64,000 nt of DNA from Shouchella rhizosphaerae (GTDB lineage: Bacteria > Bacillota > Bacilli > Bacillales > Bacillaceae_D). A model generated the notes under the pieces. It saw only the letters and a program-made list of their open reading frames with translations, was not told the DNA's origin and searched no databases. The translations under genes were made by a program, and so were the position numbers. Location of the stretch: contig NZ_FRBS01000005.1 in NCBI RefSeq assembly GCF_900142675.1, forward strand, positions 63,134 to 127,133, given 5' to 3'. Below are positions 1 through 6,948 of this stretch, piece after piece (positions within the stretch are counted from its first letter, which is position 1; each line of letters opens with the position of its first letter).

Positions 1-1
1 A

Positions 2-55
2 AAAAACCAGGTAATTACAAGTGATAAAGTCGAAAGTGTGCTGCGACAAAAATAA
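2..55 (+). CDS. possible 3' end of an upstream gene (partial)
   Basis: The second reading frame is open from the window edge to a TAA at 53-55. It gives 17 residues of charged, ordinary-looking C-terminal sequence ending LRQK. The start lies outside the window, so neither the product nor the reality of the gene can be judged here. The other two forward frames close sooner, which is the only reason for choosing this one. Confidence 0.3.
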   Translation, partial: KNQVITSDKVESVLRQK

Positions 56-362
56 GCCTCGGACTAAGACAGGCGAGGTCAATCGTAAACTTTAACAATG
101 ACGGTTTCTCTTTGATCAAACGTTCCCCCAAACGCCTTTGAGACCAACAGCTTTGGCCGTTTGAATAACAGTAGGCAAATCTTAACTTAAAGTAAATAAA
201 CGCCCAGACAAACTTACCCTTTTATTGGGAAATATACTATTAGTTACTAGGAATGACATTTACCTAACTGCCATTTTAAGGATTTTTCATGTTTTCATTC
301 TTCAAAAATGGAAAATTCCCAACTGCAATAAACGAATTTTCCCAATGTCAAACCCGCTATTG
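56..362. other. intergenic stretch upstream of the AimR-like gene
   Basis: About 300 bases without a convincing gene. A weak inverted repeat (GCCTCG / CGAGGT, near 55-85) could be a terminator for the upstream gene. A 62-codon open frame at 225-413 lacks a good ribosome site and has no recognisable content, so I regard it as chance. The stretch is AT-rich and probably holds the promoter of the downstream signalling pair. Confidence 0.4.
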
Positions 363-390
363 CTAGCACTTTTTTATGTTATAGTGCTAG
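363..390. promoter_or_regulatory. inverted repeat, candidate operator upstream of aimR-like gene
   Basis: Perfect 8-bp arms CTAGCACT (363-370) and AGTGCTAG (383-390) are separated by 12 bp. A TATAGT-like -10 hexamer (380-385) overlaps the right arm, and the gene start lies 28 bases downstream. The geometry fits a repressor or autoregulator site; a hairpin is the alternative. Characterised AimR sites are also inverted repeats, but with shorter arms and a longer spacer, so AimR binding here is only a guess. Confidence 0.4.
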
Positions 391-418
391 TACACCGGAT
401 ATCGTGGAGGTGACCAGC

Positions 419-1534
419 TTGGCTTGGATCAGTGAAGAAAACAAGGCGTTACTGGCAAAAGAAGGCATGAAACGTGGACAAACGCTTACATACGATTCGG
501 TTGTACAATTGACCAAAAAGTATCCTTCGCTAGAGTTTGAGGATATATTGACGATCGTGAAGTATGTGGATGAAGATCATTTCAAACCTCTCATGATTTC
601 ATATTGTAAAGACGCTAAGAAGCTCCAAGAGGTTTATTCTTCATTTGAATTTGCTTTTGTTTATAAAGATTTAGCACTTATTGATTATCTTATCAATCGT
701 CACCAAAACGATGTATTATTGACTCATTGCTGTAAAGTTTATAGTTTAGGAAAGCGTTTATTAGAGAATAACATATCGGCTGAGAATCTTTTAATTAGTA
801 CCCAATCTTTGTTGGCTACGAACGAACATGATGCTACTTATATAAAATTAAAGCTTTTAGAATTCACAGCCTTTTTAAGGATGAAACAATTACAAACTGC
901 ATTTTATTTACTACAAAAACTTGAAATTACGATTAGTCAATTGGACAATCGATACTTAAAAACTGTCTTCGCTGCTCGTTTTTCTTGTAACTTAGCTCTA
1001 GGCTACTTGAATACTCATGCTGACTTTGAGAAGGCAGAACTTTATGCTTTAAGCACTGTTGTTAATCCAACTTCAGAAAACATCCTCTTAGGAGCTGCTT
1101 ATAGGATTTTAGGACAAATTTATCTATATCAAAAAAACAAATTCGATCAATCCTATGAGCATTTTCAGTTAGCAATATCTATTTATGAGGAAATTAATGC
1201 CCACGACCAAATAGATAGTATTTTATATCAAGATATTGTATTTTTGCATAATCTTCATAATAAGTATATTGATTTAAATGAAAAAGTTGATTTAGAGGAA
1301 CAAGCACACCAACATATAGTAAGAGGCAATAGAAAAAGAGCATTAGAATTGTTAAATTTACAGGAAAGTAAGTACGGTGCTTCAAAATATAGCTTTTTTT
1401 ATCGTGCTAAAGCTACAAATAACATTTCTTTCTATATGAACGCTTTAAAGATTGCAGCAAAGGAAGGAGAGATTCCTGTCTGTTATTGGATGTTTGAAGA
1501 ATTCGACAAATTGATATTAACAACGCTCAACTAA
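419..1534 (+). CDS. AimR-like arbitrium-type receptor (RRNPP/TPR family transcription regulator)
   Basis: Probable peptide-controlled DNA-binding protein of 371 residues, close to the length of AimR from SPbeta-group phages. The TTG at 419 is preferred because GGAGGTGA ends five bases before it; the upstream GTG at 404 has no ribosome site. The first ~60 residues would be the HTH region. Residues ~60-365 are helical repeats with the TPR-like alternation of AimR. Two blocks resemble AimR as I remember it: the N-terminal FEDILTIVKYV...LMISYC stretch, and a C-terminal block beginning DLEEQAH (near residue 291) followed by NRKRALELL and a YRAKATNNISFYMNALK segment. A Rap or PlcR/NprR relative is the alternative, but Rap proteins usually start with a different three-helix bundle. 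The peptide gene begins 15 bases after the stop, as in aimR-aimP pairs. No phage genes are visible nearby. Confidence 0.68.
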   Translation: MAWISEENKALLAKEGMKRGQTLTYDSVVQLTKKYPSLEFEDILTIVKYVDEDHFKPLMISYCKDAKKLQEVYSSFEFAFVYKDLALIDYLINRHQNDVLLTHCCKVYSLGKRLLENNISAENLLISTQSLLATNEHDATYIKLKLLEFTAFLRMKQLQTAFYLLQKLEITISQLDNRYLKTVFAARFSCNLALGYLNTHADFEKAELYALSTVVNPTSENILLGAAYRILGQIYLYQKNKFDQSYEHFQLAISIYEEINAHDQIDSILYQDIVFLHNLHNKYIDLNEKVDLEEQAHQHIVRGNRKRALELLNLQESKYGASKYSFFYRAKATNNISFYMNALKIAAKEGEIPVCYWMFEEFDKLILTTLN

Positions 1535-1549
1535 AAGGAGGCTTAAAAA

Positions 1550-1672
1550 ATGATAAGACAACTATCAGTAGCCTTATTAGTAGCCTTTGTTTTAAGTTCT
1601 TCTCCCTTATATCCTACTACTATGGATAGTCACCAGCCCTTAGGAGGGGTTGGCGGGGCCGACAGCTTTTAA
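1550..1672 (+). CDS. short exported signalling-peptide precursor (AimP/Phr-like)
   Basis: A 40-codon gene with a strong AAAAGGAGG ribosome site, starting 15 bases after the receptor stop. The product starts MIRQ, followed by a hydrophobic stretch (residues ~5-18, VALLVAFVL) typical of Sec-exported pro-peptides, then a short polar C-terminus, HQPLGGVGGADSF. AimP and Phr precursors are usually 35-50 residues with this layout, and the mature peptide is cut from the C-terminus. The GVGGA segment recalls arbitrium hexapeptides, which often end in GA or GG, but here three more residues (DSF) follow, so the mature peptide is uncertain. The same gene pair could be a chromosomal quorum system rather than a lysis-lysogeny switch. 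Confidence 0.65.
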   Translation: MIRQLSVALLVAFVLSSSPLYPTTMDSHQPLGGVGGADSF

Positions 1673-1706
1673 ACGAGGTTGGGACTTAGCTAGCAAAAAT
1701 AATTAC

Positions 1707-1749
1707 AAAAAGGTTCTAATCATCCTTTTTAGATGATCGGAACCTTTTT
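1707..1749. terminator. strong hairpin terminator after the peptide gene
   Basis: AAAAAGGTTC plus ATCATC pairs with GATGAT plus GAACCTTTTT, giving a long stem with T-runs on both strands. It would end transcription of both the peptide gene and the convergent csbD. It sits inside a wider inverted repeat, TTGGGAC (1679-1685) and GTCCCAA (1767-1773). That frame around a variable terminator stem resembles dispersed GAGGTTGGGAC elements I remember from other Firmicutes. Confidence 0.8.
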
Positions 1750-1786
1750 GGTTTTCTATATCTCTTGTCCCAATACTAAGCCTATT

Positions 1787-1966
1787 TTACTCCTTCATCC
1801 TCTCTTTAGCTTCCCCCTCCATCTCTTGGGCTTTGCCTTTTAGTTTGTCTTTCTTGCCGTCTGCTTGCATTTTTTTATTGTCTGCCGCTTTTCCGGCAGC
1901 TTCTTTGGTTGCTCCTTTTGCTTTGTTTGCTGCGCTTTTCATTTTGTCGGTTGTTCCGTTTGCCAT
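1787..1966 (-). CDS. csbD: CsbD family stress protein
   Basis: A 59-residue, very hydrophilic, Lys/Ala/Glu-rich protein without aromatic residues. The pattern MANGTTDKMKSAANKAKG followed by a KDKLKGKAQEMEG segment is characteristic of the CsbD family (small, helical, general-stress proteins of unknown biochemical role). The start is fixed by AAAAGGAGG eight bases upstream. CsbD in B. subtilis belongs to the sigma-B regulon, and a sigma-B-like promoter is visible upstream here. The gene stands alone, convergent with the peptide gene. Confidence 0.85.
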   Translation of the reverse strand: MANGTTDKMKSAANKAKGATKEAAGKAADNKKMQADGKKDKLKGKAQEMEGEAKERMKE

Positions 1967-2001
1967 CGATAACGCCTCCTTTTAGATGTGTATTTATCTA
2001 A

Positions 2002-2027
2002 ATAGACGTTATCGGGCTATGTTAAAC
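2002..2027 (-). promoter_or_regulatory. putative sigma-B promoter for csbD
   Basis: On the minus strand, GTTTAA (2027-2022) is followed by a 14-bp spacer and GTCTAT (2007-2002), against the sigma-B consensus GTTTAA-N12-15-GGGTAT. The -35 is perfect and the -10 matches 4 of 6. The position, about 40 bases upstream of the start, and the known sigma-B control of csbD support it. Confidence 0.45.
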
Positions 2028-2041
2028 TTCTTTTTCTGCGG

Positions 2042-3007
2042 TTACTCAAATGGATACGTGATGCCCCATTGGCGGCGAACGGTATCCATTAGCTCCATTA
2101 CATCGCGGGAGAGCGCTATATGTGTGTCTCCTTGGCCGGCTATTGCTGCTTCCATCGCTTGGATTTCGTATTGGAGGGCATGTTCTGTCTGGCCTGCGGT
2201 GATTTCCTCGGTTGAGCCATCAGGATAAGTGAGCAGCGCTGATTGGGCCCGTGGGAAGTCATCGACGGTTATGTAGCCCCCTTCACAGGCGACAATGCCT
2301 CGCTTCGGCATTTTCGAGCGCATTGCTAGTGCAATTGTTGCCAACTGTTCTTGTTTGTTTTTAAGGACAATTCCCGACTGTTCATCAACGCCTGTTTCAA
2401 ACGGCTTGACCGTCGTCAACACTTCATGTGGCTGGCTTTCTAAAAAAAAGCGCGCAAACGATAACGCATAGGTGCCAATGTCTAAAATCGCCCCGCCGGC
2501 AAGTTCTTTATTAAAAAAACGATTTTGCGGGTTCGCTTCCTTTAAACTGCCAAATGTGACATTGATCATTTTGACAGGCCCTAGCGTATTTGAACGAATC
2601 ACCTGTTGTAACTTGGCATAGAGCGGCATGTGAAAAAGGGTCATTGCTTCCATCAGCACAAGTTGTTTTTCTTTTGCGAGGCTCATTAATTCTTCAAGCT
2701 GTTGGCCGTTTACCGTGATTGCCTTTTCGCATAAAACATGTTTTCCACTTTGCAAACTTTTTTTAATGTATTCATAGTGGTTGGAATGGGGCGTTGCAAT
2801 ATAAACGGCGTCAATGTTTTCATCGTGAAGCAAGGAGTCATAGCTTCCAAACGCATGCTTGACATCAAATTTGCTTGCAAACGCCTGCGCTTTTTCAATC
2901 GATCTTGAACCGACTGCATAAATCGTTCCGTTGATGTTGTTTAGTGCTTGGGCAAAATCGCTGGCGATGGCTCCTGGGCCAAGTATTGCCCAATTGATCG
3001 TTGTCAT
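2042..3007 (-). CDS. Gfo/Idh/MocA family oxidoreductase
   Basis: A 321-residue NAD(P)-dependent dehydrogenase of the glucose-fructose oxidoreductase / inositol dehydrogenase type. The N-terminal Rossmann domain (~1-120) starts INWAILGPGAIA, a variant of GxGxxA. The VYIATPHSNH motif and the catalytic CEKAI lysine (near residue 95) follow. The C-terminal half is the alpha/beta substrate domain with a GGGAILDIGTY-like motif (here GGAILDIGTY). This length and the dihydrodiol-dehydrogenase-like look are typical of the family, but the sugar or polyol substrate cannot be read from sequence. GGAGG precedes the ATG. It appears to be monocistronic, convergent in neither direction with its neighbours. 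Confidence 0.85.
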   Translation of the reverse strand: MTTINWAILGPGAIASDFAQALNNINGTIYAVGSRSIEKAQAFASKFDVKHAFGSYDSLLHDENIDAVYIATPHSNHYEYIKKSLQSGKHVLCEKAITVNGQQLEELMSLAKEKQLVLMEAMTLFHMPLYAKLQQVIRSNTLGPVKMINVTFGSLKEANPQNRFFNKELAGGAILDIGTYALSFARFFLESQPHEVLTTVKPFETGVDEQSGIVLKNKQEQLATIALAMRSKMPKRGIVACEGGYITVDDFPRAQSALLTYPDGSTEEITAGQTEHALQYEIQAMEAAIAGQGDTHIALSRDVMELMDTVRRQWGITYPFE

Positions 3008-3082
3008 ACTATCTCCTCCAAGGCGTTTTTCCTAATCGTACCTGATCTGTGCCATGATATGCCAGCATTCCGCTTGAAACGG

Positions 3083-3121
3083 ACAAAGCCCCGGTGCCAG
3101 CTGACTGCACCAGAGCTTTGT
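3083..3121 (-). terminator. terminator after tagO
   Basis: ACAAAGC and GGTGC arms pair across 3083-3121 (GGTGC / GCACC and CAAAGC / GCTTTG) immediately after the tagO stop. The T-run on the minus strand is short, so it is a moderate terminator at best. Confidence 0.5.
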
Positions 3122-4215
3122 TATTTGCTTCTTAATGGCGCCCCTGCGCCTGCCCATTTTCTAATCGTATTTAAAAGTGGTTTTCGTTTTTCGCCAATTA
3201 AGCCTATACACTCTGCACATAGTTGGATCAGCAAAGCGACAACGATCAACACGAGCAGTGAGAACCATAAGCTTGACATGGACAAAAGAATTGCACAAGC
3301 TGCGAACAAGAGGCTAACGCCATAAATCGTCAACACCGCCTGCCTGTGGCCGTATCCTCTGTTTAATAAGCAGTGGTGAAGATGGCCTTTATCCGGCGAA
3401 CCAATTTTTTGTCGGTTCAGTTTGCGGCGGATAATCGCAAACACGGTATCAAGAATGGGTACGCCGAGTATGAACAGAGGCACCACGACGCTGACAATCG
3501 TTACACTTTTGAAAAAGCCCATTGTTGATAAAATCCCGATCATGTATCCGAGAAACAGCGAGCCTGTATCGCCCATAAAGAACTTCGCTGGATGAAAGTT
3601 AAATATCAAAAACCCGCCAATACTACCAATTAAAGGGAATCCAAAGGCGAAGACAAGCCCATAAGCAGCTGGGTTTCCTGCCGCAATGACTAGCATTGTG
3701 CTTAGCGCAATGATGGCCACGCCTGCAGCAAGCCCGTCCAGGCCATCTATTAAATTAATGGCATTCATCATCGCAATCAGCCATATCACTGTTACAATAC
3801 TGCTTAACAGGCCTAAGTCAATCCGTTCTCCAAACGGGATTGAAATAAAGTCAATCGACACTCCGGAGCCGATGACGACAATCGAGGCGGAGAGAAGTTG
3901 GAACAACAACTTCGTTCTAGCTCGGAGCGCCAACTTATCATCAAGTAAGCCAATGGCTATGATTGGTAAAGCGCCTGCCAAAATTGCTACTGTCGTTTGC
4001 CAATCAGCCGCCAGCTGGTCTGCCACTGCCAACAATCCGATTCCTGTCCCAAAAATAAAGGTTAAACCGCCTATGCGAGGCATTGGTTTTTGATGTACTT
4101 TTCGCTTGTTTGGCTGATCGACAAAGCCAAAGCGATGTGCCCATTTGATCACAAGGGGTGTGACCGCGATGGCTGCCGCAAAGCTGCTAATGATTGCAAG
4201 TATGTAAGCTTCCAT
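3121..4215 (-). CDS. tagO: undecaprenyl-phosphate N-acetylglucosaminyl-1-phosphate transferase (TagO/WecA type)
   Basis: Polytopic membrane enzyme that transfers GlcNAc-1-phosphate from UDP-GlcNAc to undecaprenyl phosphate, the first step of teichoic or teichuronic acid linkage-unit synthesis. Of 364 residues, most lie in about ten hydrophobic segments. Visible family motifs are the RKVHQKPMPRIGG region (~39-52), GLLDDK (the DD pair), NAINLIDGLDGLAAG, and GDTGSLFLGYMIG, followed by the HLHH signature (SPDKGHLHH). The ATG at 4215 is preferred over an upstream in-frame start because GAGGGTGG precedes it and the family begins just before the first membrane segment. It lies downstream of a teichuronic-type cluster on the same strand. 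Confidence 0.92.
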   Translation of the reverse strand: MEAYILAIISSFAAAIAVTPLVIKWAHRFGFVDQPNKRKVHQKPMPRIGGLTFIFGTGIGLLAVADQLAADWQTTVAILAGALPIIAIGLLDDKLALRARTKLLFQLLSASIVVIGSGVSIDFISIPFGERIDLGLLSSIVTVIWLIAMMNAINLIDGLDGLAAGVAIIALSTMLVIAAGNPAAYGLVFAFGFPLIGSIGGFLIFNFHPAKFFMGDTGSLFLGYMIGILSTMGFFKSVTIVSVVVPLFILGVPILDTVFAIIRRKLNRQKIGSPDKGHLHHCLLNRGYGHRQAVLTIYGVSLLFAACAILLSMSSLWFSLLVLIVVALLIQLCAECIGLIGEKRKPLLNTIRKWAGAGAPLRSK

Positions 4216-4340
4216 GTTTGCCACCCTCGCTTTTGCTATTCTTTTTATCAAGTTGCTACTTAAGCAAGAATAGCAAAATCTATCGAATAAAAGGGACAAT
4301 TTACATGTTCTTCATGAACCCTTAAAACGCTTTAAATTCC

Positions 4341-5093
4341 TTACAATTTTTTCATCCCATTCCACGCGTAACCGACAAAAACACGGCACGCTTTCAGCCA
4401 GGGCAGTTCCTCATGTTTTCGGTAAATTTCCCAGTTTCGTTTCGCCGCTTGCCATTTGTTGCTTGATATTGAGTTGCCTACTTTGCGGTATACCGCCAGC
4501 TCCTCCTTTATTCCGTAAGCGGAGTAGCCATTCTTCAATATTGAAAGCCACAGCATGAAATCTTGTCTCGTCCTTATTGTAGGCATTTGCAGCGTTCCTA
4601 ATGCATCTTGATTTAACATGACAGTCAAACACCCAATAATCGTGTTGGAAAGCAACTGCTCGTACGTGACGACAGACGGCGCTTCAACCACTTTGCTGCG
4701 CTCTGTACCATCCTCTCTCATAATCCGGTAACTCGTAAACGAAAACAAATGGCCTGTCTCCTCCATAAAACCGACTTGCCTCTCTAATTTCTGAGGCCGC
4801 CACAGATCATCGCCATCCAAAAAAGCCACATACTTGCCTTCTGCCCTTTCCAGGCCTTTGTTACGCGCCACTGCTGCACCGCAGTTTTTTTCTAAATCAA
4901 TGAGCTTGATTCGGCTGTCCGCTTCTGCAAATTGAGCAGCAATGTACTTACTGCCATCGCTAGAAGCATCATTGATCAGCCATAGCTCCCAATTGGCATA
5001 TGTTTGCGCTAAAACGGATTCAATCGTCTCATGTAAAAAGGTCTCGCAATTATAAACAGGAGTAATTATTGATACAAGTGGTTGTTGTTCCAC
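4341..5093 (-). CDS. tuaG: family 2 glycosyltransferase, TuaG-like
   Basis: A 250-residue GT-A fold transferase. Key features are the N-terminal PLVSIITPVYNCE motif, NDASSDGS, GAAVARNKGLERAEGKYVAFLDGDDLW (DxD-type metal site near residue 95), and a C-terminal half with IIGCLTVML and RTRQDF, which match B. subtilis TuaG as I remember it. It should add a sugar to the growing teichuronic-type repeat on undecaprenyl phosphate at the cytoplasmic face. The start is GTG with GGAGGAG 11 bases upstream. Its first 28 bases overlap the end of the preceding small secreted-protein gene, implying translational coupling. Confidence 0.85.
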   Translation of the reverse strand: MEQQPLVSIITPVYNCETFLHETIESVLAQTYANWELWLINDASSDGSKYIAAQFAEADSRIKLIDLEKNCGAAVARNKGLERAEGKYVAFLDGDDLWRPQKLERQVGFMEETGHLFSFTSYRIMREDGTERSKVVEAPSVVTYEQLLSNTIIGCLTVMLNQDALGTLQMPTIRTRQDFMLWLSILKNGYSAYGIKEELAVYRKVGNSISSNKWQAAKRNWEIYRKHEELPWLKACRVFVGYAWNGMKKL

Positions 5094-5473
5094 TGCCTAT
5101 GCGCCTCCTCCACTTGCGCTATTTTCCAAACATTGTCCACTTTTTCATACGAGACGACCGTGCCATTATAAGAAAGGGCCACCTGTTCTTCCCCTTCTTC
5201 TGCAACTTCGGCCTCTTTTTCTAACGAAATAGCAAGAAAAGCAGCTTGTTCTTCTTCCGAAAGTGTTCTTGTAAAATGATGGCTGTACCATTGCTGCTCG
5301 TGATTCTCGAGTACATATTTTGCAGCTTCATGAGCAAGCTTTACTTCCATAAAAGTCTTCTGGTCAATGGTCGTGGTTTCTTCTTTATATGGATTGGCTT
5401 CTCCCTCATCTAAAAAAAAGAAACCACTTAAAAACAGCAAAATGCCACAGGCAATTAGGGAATTTTTTAGCAT
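5066..5473 (-). CDS. small membrane-anchored or secreted protein of unknown function
   Basis: 135 residues: one N-terminal hydrophobic segment (residues ~4-22, IACGILLFLSGFFFLDEG), then an acidic, soluble extracellular domain rich in Glu, with an NGTVVSYEKVDNVWKIAQVE stretch that looks like a small beta domain (SH3-like or NTF2-like at most). I do not recognise the family. It occupies the slot between the UDP-glucose dehydrogenase and TuaG-like genes, where B. subtilis has the larger TuaF, but it is much shorter and I see no convincing similarity. The ATG has AAAGGAGGAG upstream, and the end overlaps the next gene. Confidence 0.7.
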   Translation of the reverse strand: MLKNSLIACGILLFLSGFFFLDEGEANPYKEETTTIDQKTFMEVKLAHEAAKYVLENHEQQWYSHHFTRTLSEEEQAAFLAISLEKEAEVAEEGEEQVALSYNGTVVSYEKVDNVWKIAQVEEAHRQWNNNHLYQ

Positions 5474-5530
5474 GGTCTCCTCCTTTGCTTGTCCTACAAC
5501 AAAGAGTCGTGCTCCAGATAATAGACAATT

Positions 5531-5567
5531 TGAATGATGTTGCCGACAAAGTCAGCAACATCATTCA
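5531..5567. terminator. 13-bp perfect hairpin between tuaD and the small secreted-protein gene
   Basis: TGAATGATGTTGC (5531-5543) pairs perfectly with GCAACATCATTCA (5555-5567) across an 11-base loop. There is no clear T-run on the minus strand, so it may be an mRNA stability or partial-termination element that lowers expression of the genes behind tuaD rather than a full terminator. Confidence 0.5.
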
Positions 5568-5577
5568 GGTTCAACAT

Positions 5578-6948
5578 CTATCCATTGGCGAAGCGGTCAT
5601 AAACCCCCAGCACAAGATCTTCCCATTCACGGATGCGTTCAAGCCGCCCATCAACGACCGGCCTGCCGACTGAATCGTAATAAAAGCCGTGCATTTCCAT
5701 TTCTTTAGGGTCGAACATGTTGCGGCCGTCAATGACGATCGGTTGCTTCGTCAACTTTTTCAACTCTGGCAAGGAAATGTCCTTAAATGTCTCCCAATCC
5801 GTTAGGAGCAGAACAGCATCAGCATCTTTGACTGCTTGTTGCCATGTGTTTGCTAGTTGAATGCCAGGCAACGCTGCTTTTGCTTGCTCGGTGGCAATCG
5901 GATCAAAAGCAACCGTATTTGCCTGTTCACGTTCTAGCGCTGGATACACATCAAGGGCGGGAGCAGCCCGCATGTCGTCTGTATTTGGCTTAAACGCGAG
6001 ACCTAGCATCGCAATCTGTTTGCCTGCCAAATTATGACCGAGTGCTGTTTTCAGTTTATGGACAACCGTTAGGCGCTGGGCAGCATTGACTCGTTCTACT
6101 GCAGGCACAATTTGCAGGTCGTAGCCTGCTTGTTGGGCGACGCGGATAAACGCTTGCGTGTCTTTCGGGAAACAAGAACCCCCGTAACCGATGCCAGCTT
6201 TTAAAAAGTGGCGTCCAATCCGGTGATCCAAACCGATGGCTTCGGCAAGAGAAGTGACATCGGCGCCAACTTGTTCACAGACGTTGGCGACTTCATTAAT
6301 AAAGCTAATCTTTGTTGCTAAAAACGCATTGGCTGCGTACTTAGCCATTTCTGCCGTTTCGAGATTGCACGTGACAATGGTTGTCTGAAACGGTTTGTGC
6401 AAGTCGCGGAGGAGCCGTTCCGCGTTGACGCTTTCTACGCCAATGACCGCTCTCTCCATTTCAAGCGTGTCGGCTATGGCAGTGCCTTCTCGCAAAAACT
6501 CTGGGCAGGAGGCAACTTCGAAATCTTCGTGTCCGCAAGTTTCAGCAATCCAGTTCTTCACTTTGCGATTTGTTCCGACTGGAACGGTGCTTTTCGTAAT
6601 GACGACAAGCCCCGTTTTTATACATGAGCCAATCTCCTTGGCGACTGCTTCCACATAATCCAAATTTGCCGATCCATCTGCCCGAGCTGGCGTACCAACG
6701 GCTATAATCGCCGCATCTGCCCCGGCCAGCCCTTCAGACAAACGGGTCGTAAACGATAGCCGTCCTGCCGCCATGTTGCTTGCTAGCATATCTTCGAGTC
6801 CCGGTTCAAAAATCGGTACTTCTCCTTGGCTAAGACGCTTGATCTTTTCCTGATCTCGGTCGACACAAACAACTTCATGGCCAATGTGGCTATAGCACAC
6901 TCCCGACACAAGTCCGACATATCCCGTTCCGATCACACAAAGCTTCAT
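5578..6948 (-). CDS. tuaD: UDP-glucose 6-dehydrogenase
   Basis: A 456-residue NAD-dependent enzyme oxidising UDP-glucose to UDP-glucuronate, the acidic precursor of teichuronic acid. The N-terminal Rossmann motif is GTGYVGLVSG (residues ~8-17). The catalytic cysteine lies in GIGYGGSCFPKDT (near residue 260), and the C-terminal UDP-binding domain has GLAFKPNTDDMR. The length is right for TuaD/Ugd. The ATG at 6948 is chosen because it matches the family start and overlaps the upstream polymerase stop as ATGA. The long upstream extension in frame lies inside the polymerase gene and is not part of the protein. Confidence 0.93.
   Translation of the reverse strand: MKLCVIGTGYVGLVSGVCYSHIGHEVVCVDRDQEKIKRLSQGEVPIFEPGLEDMLASNMAAGRLSFTTRLSEGLAGADAAIIAVGTPARADGSANLDYVEAVAKEIGSCIKTGLVVITKSTVPVGTNRKVKNWIAETCGHEDFEVASCPEFLREGTAIADTLEMERAVIGVESVNAERLLRDLHKPFQTTIVTCNLETAEMAKYAANAFLATKISFINEVANVCEQVGADVTSLAEAIGLDHRIGRHFLKAGIGYGGSCFPKDTQAFIRVAQQAGYDLQIVPAVERVNAAQRLTVVHKLKTALGHNLAGKQIAMLGLAFKPNTDDMRAAPALDVYPALEREQANTVAFDPIATEQAKAALPGIQLANTWQQAVKDADAVLLLTDWETFKDISLPELKKLTKQPIVIDGRNMFDPKEMEMHGFYYDSVGRPVVDGRLERIREWEDLVLGVYDRFANG

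Noticed and set aside
225-413. 62-codon frame upstream of the AimR-like gene
   Set aside because: No ribosome site, no recognisable content, and it overlaps the promoter region and operator-like repeat.
5389-5673. 94-codon plus-strand frame across the tuaD 3' end
   Set aside because: It covers the hairpin and the ends of two minus-strand genes and has no ribosome site.
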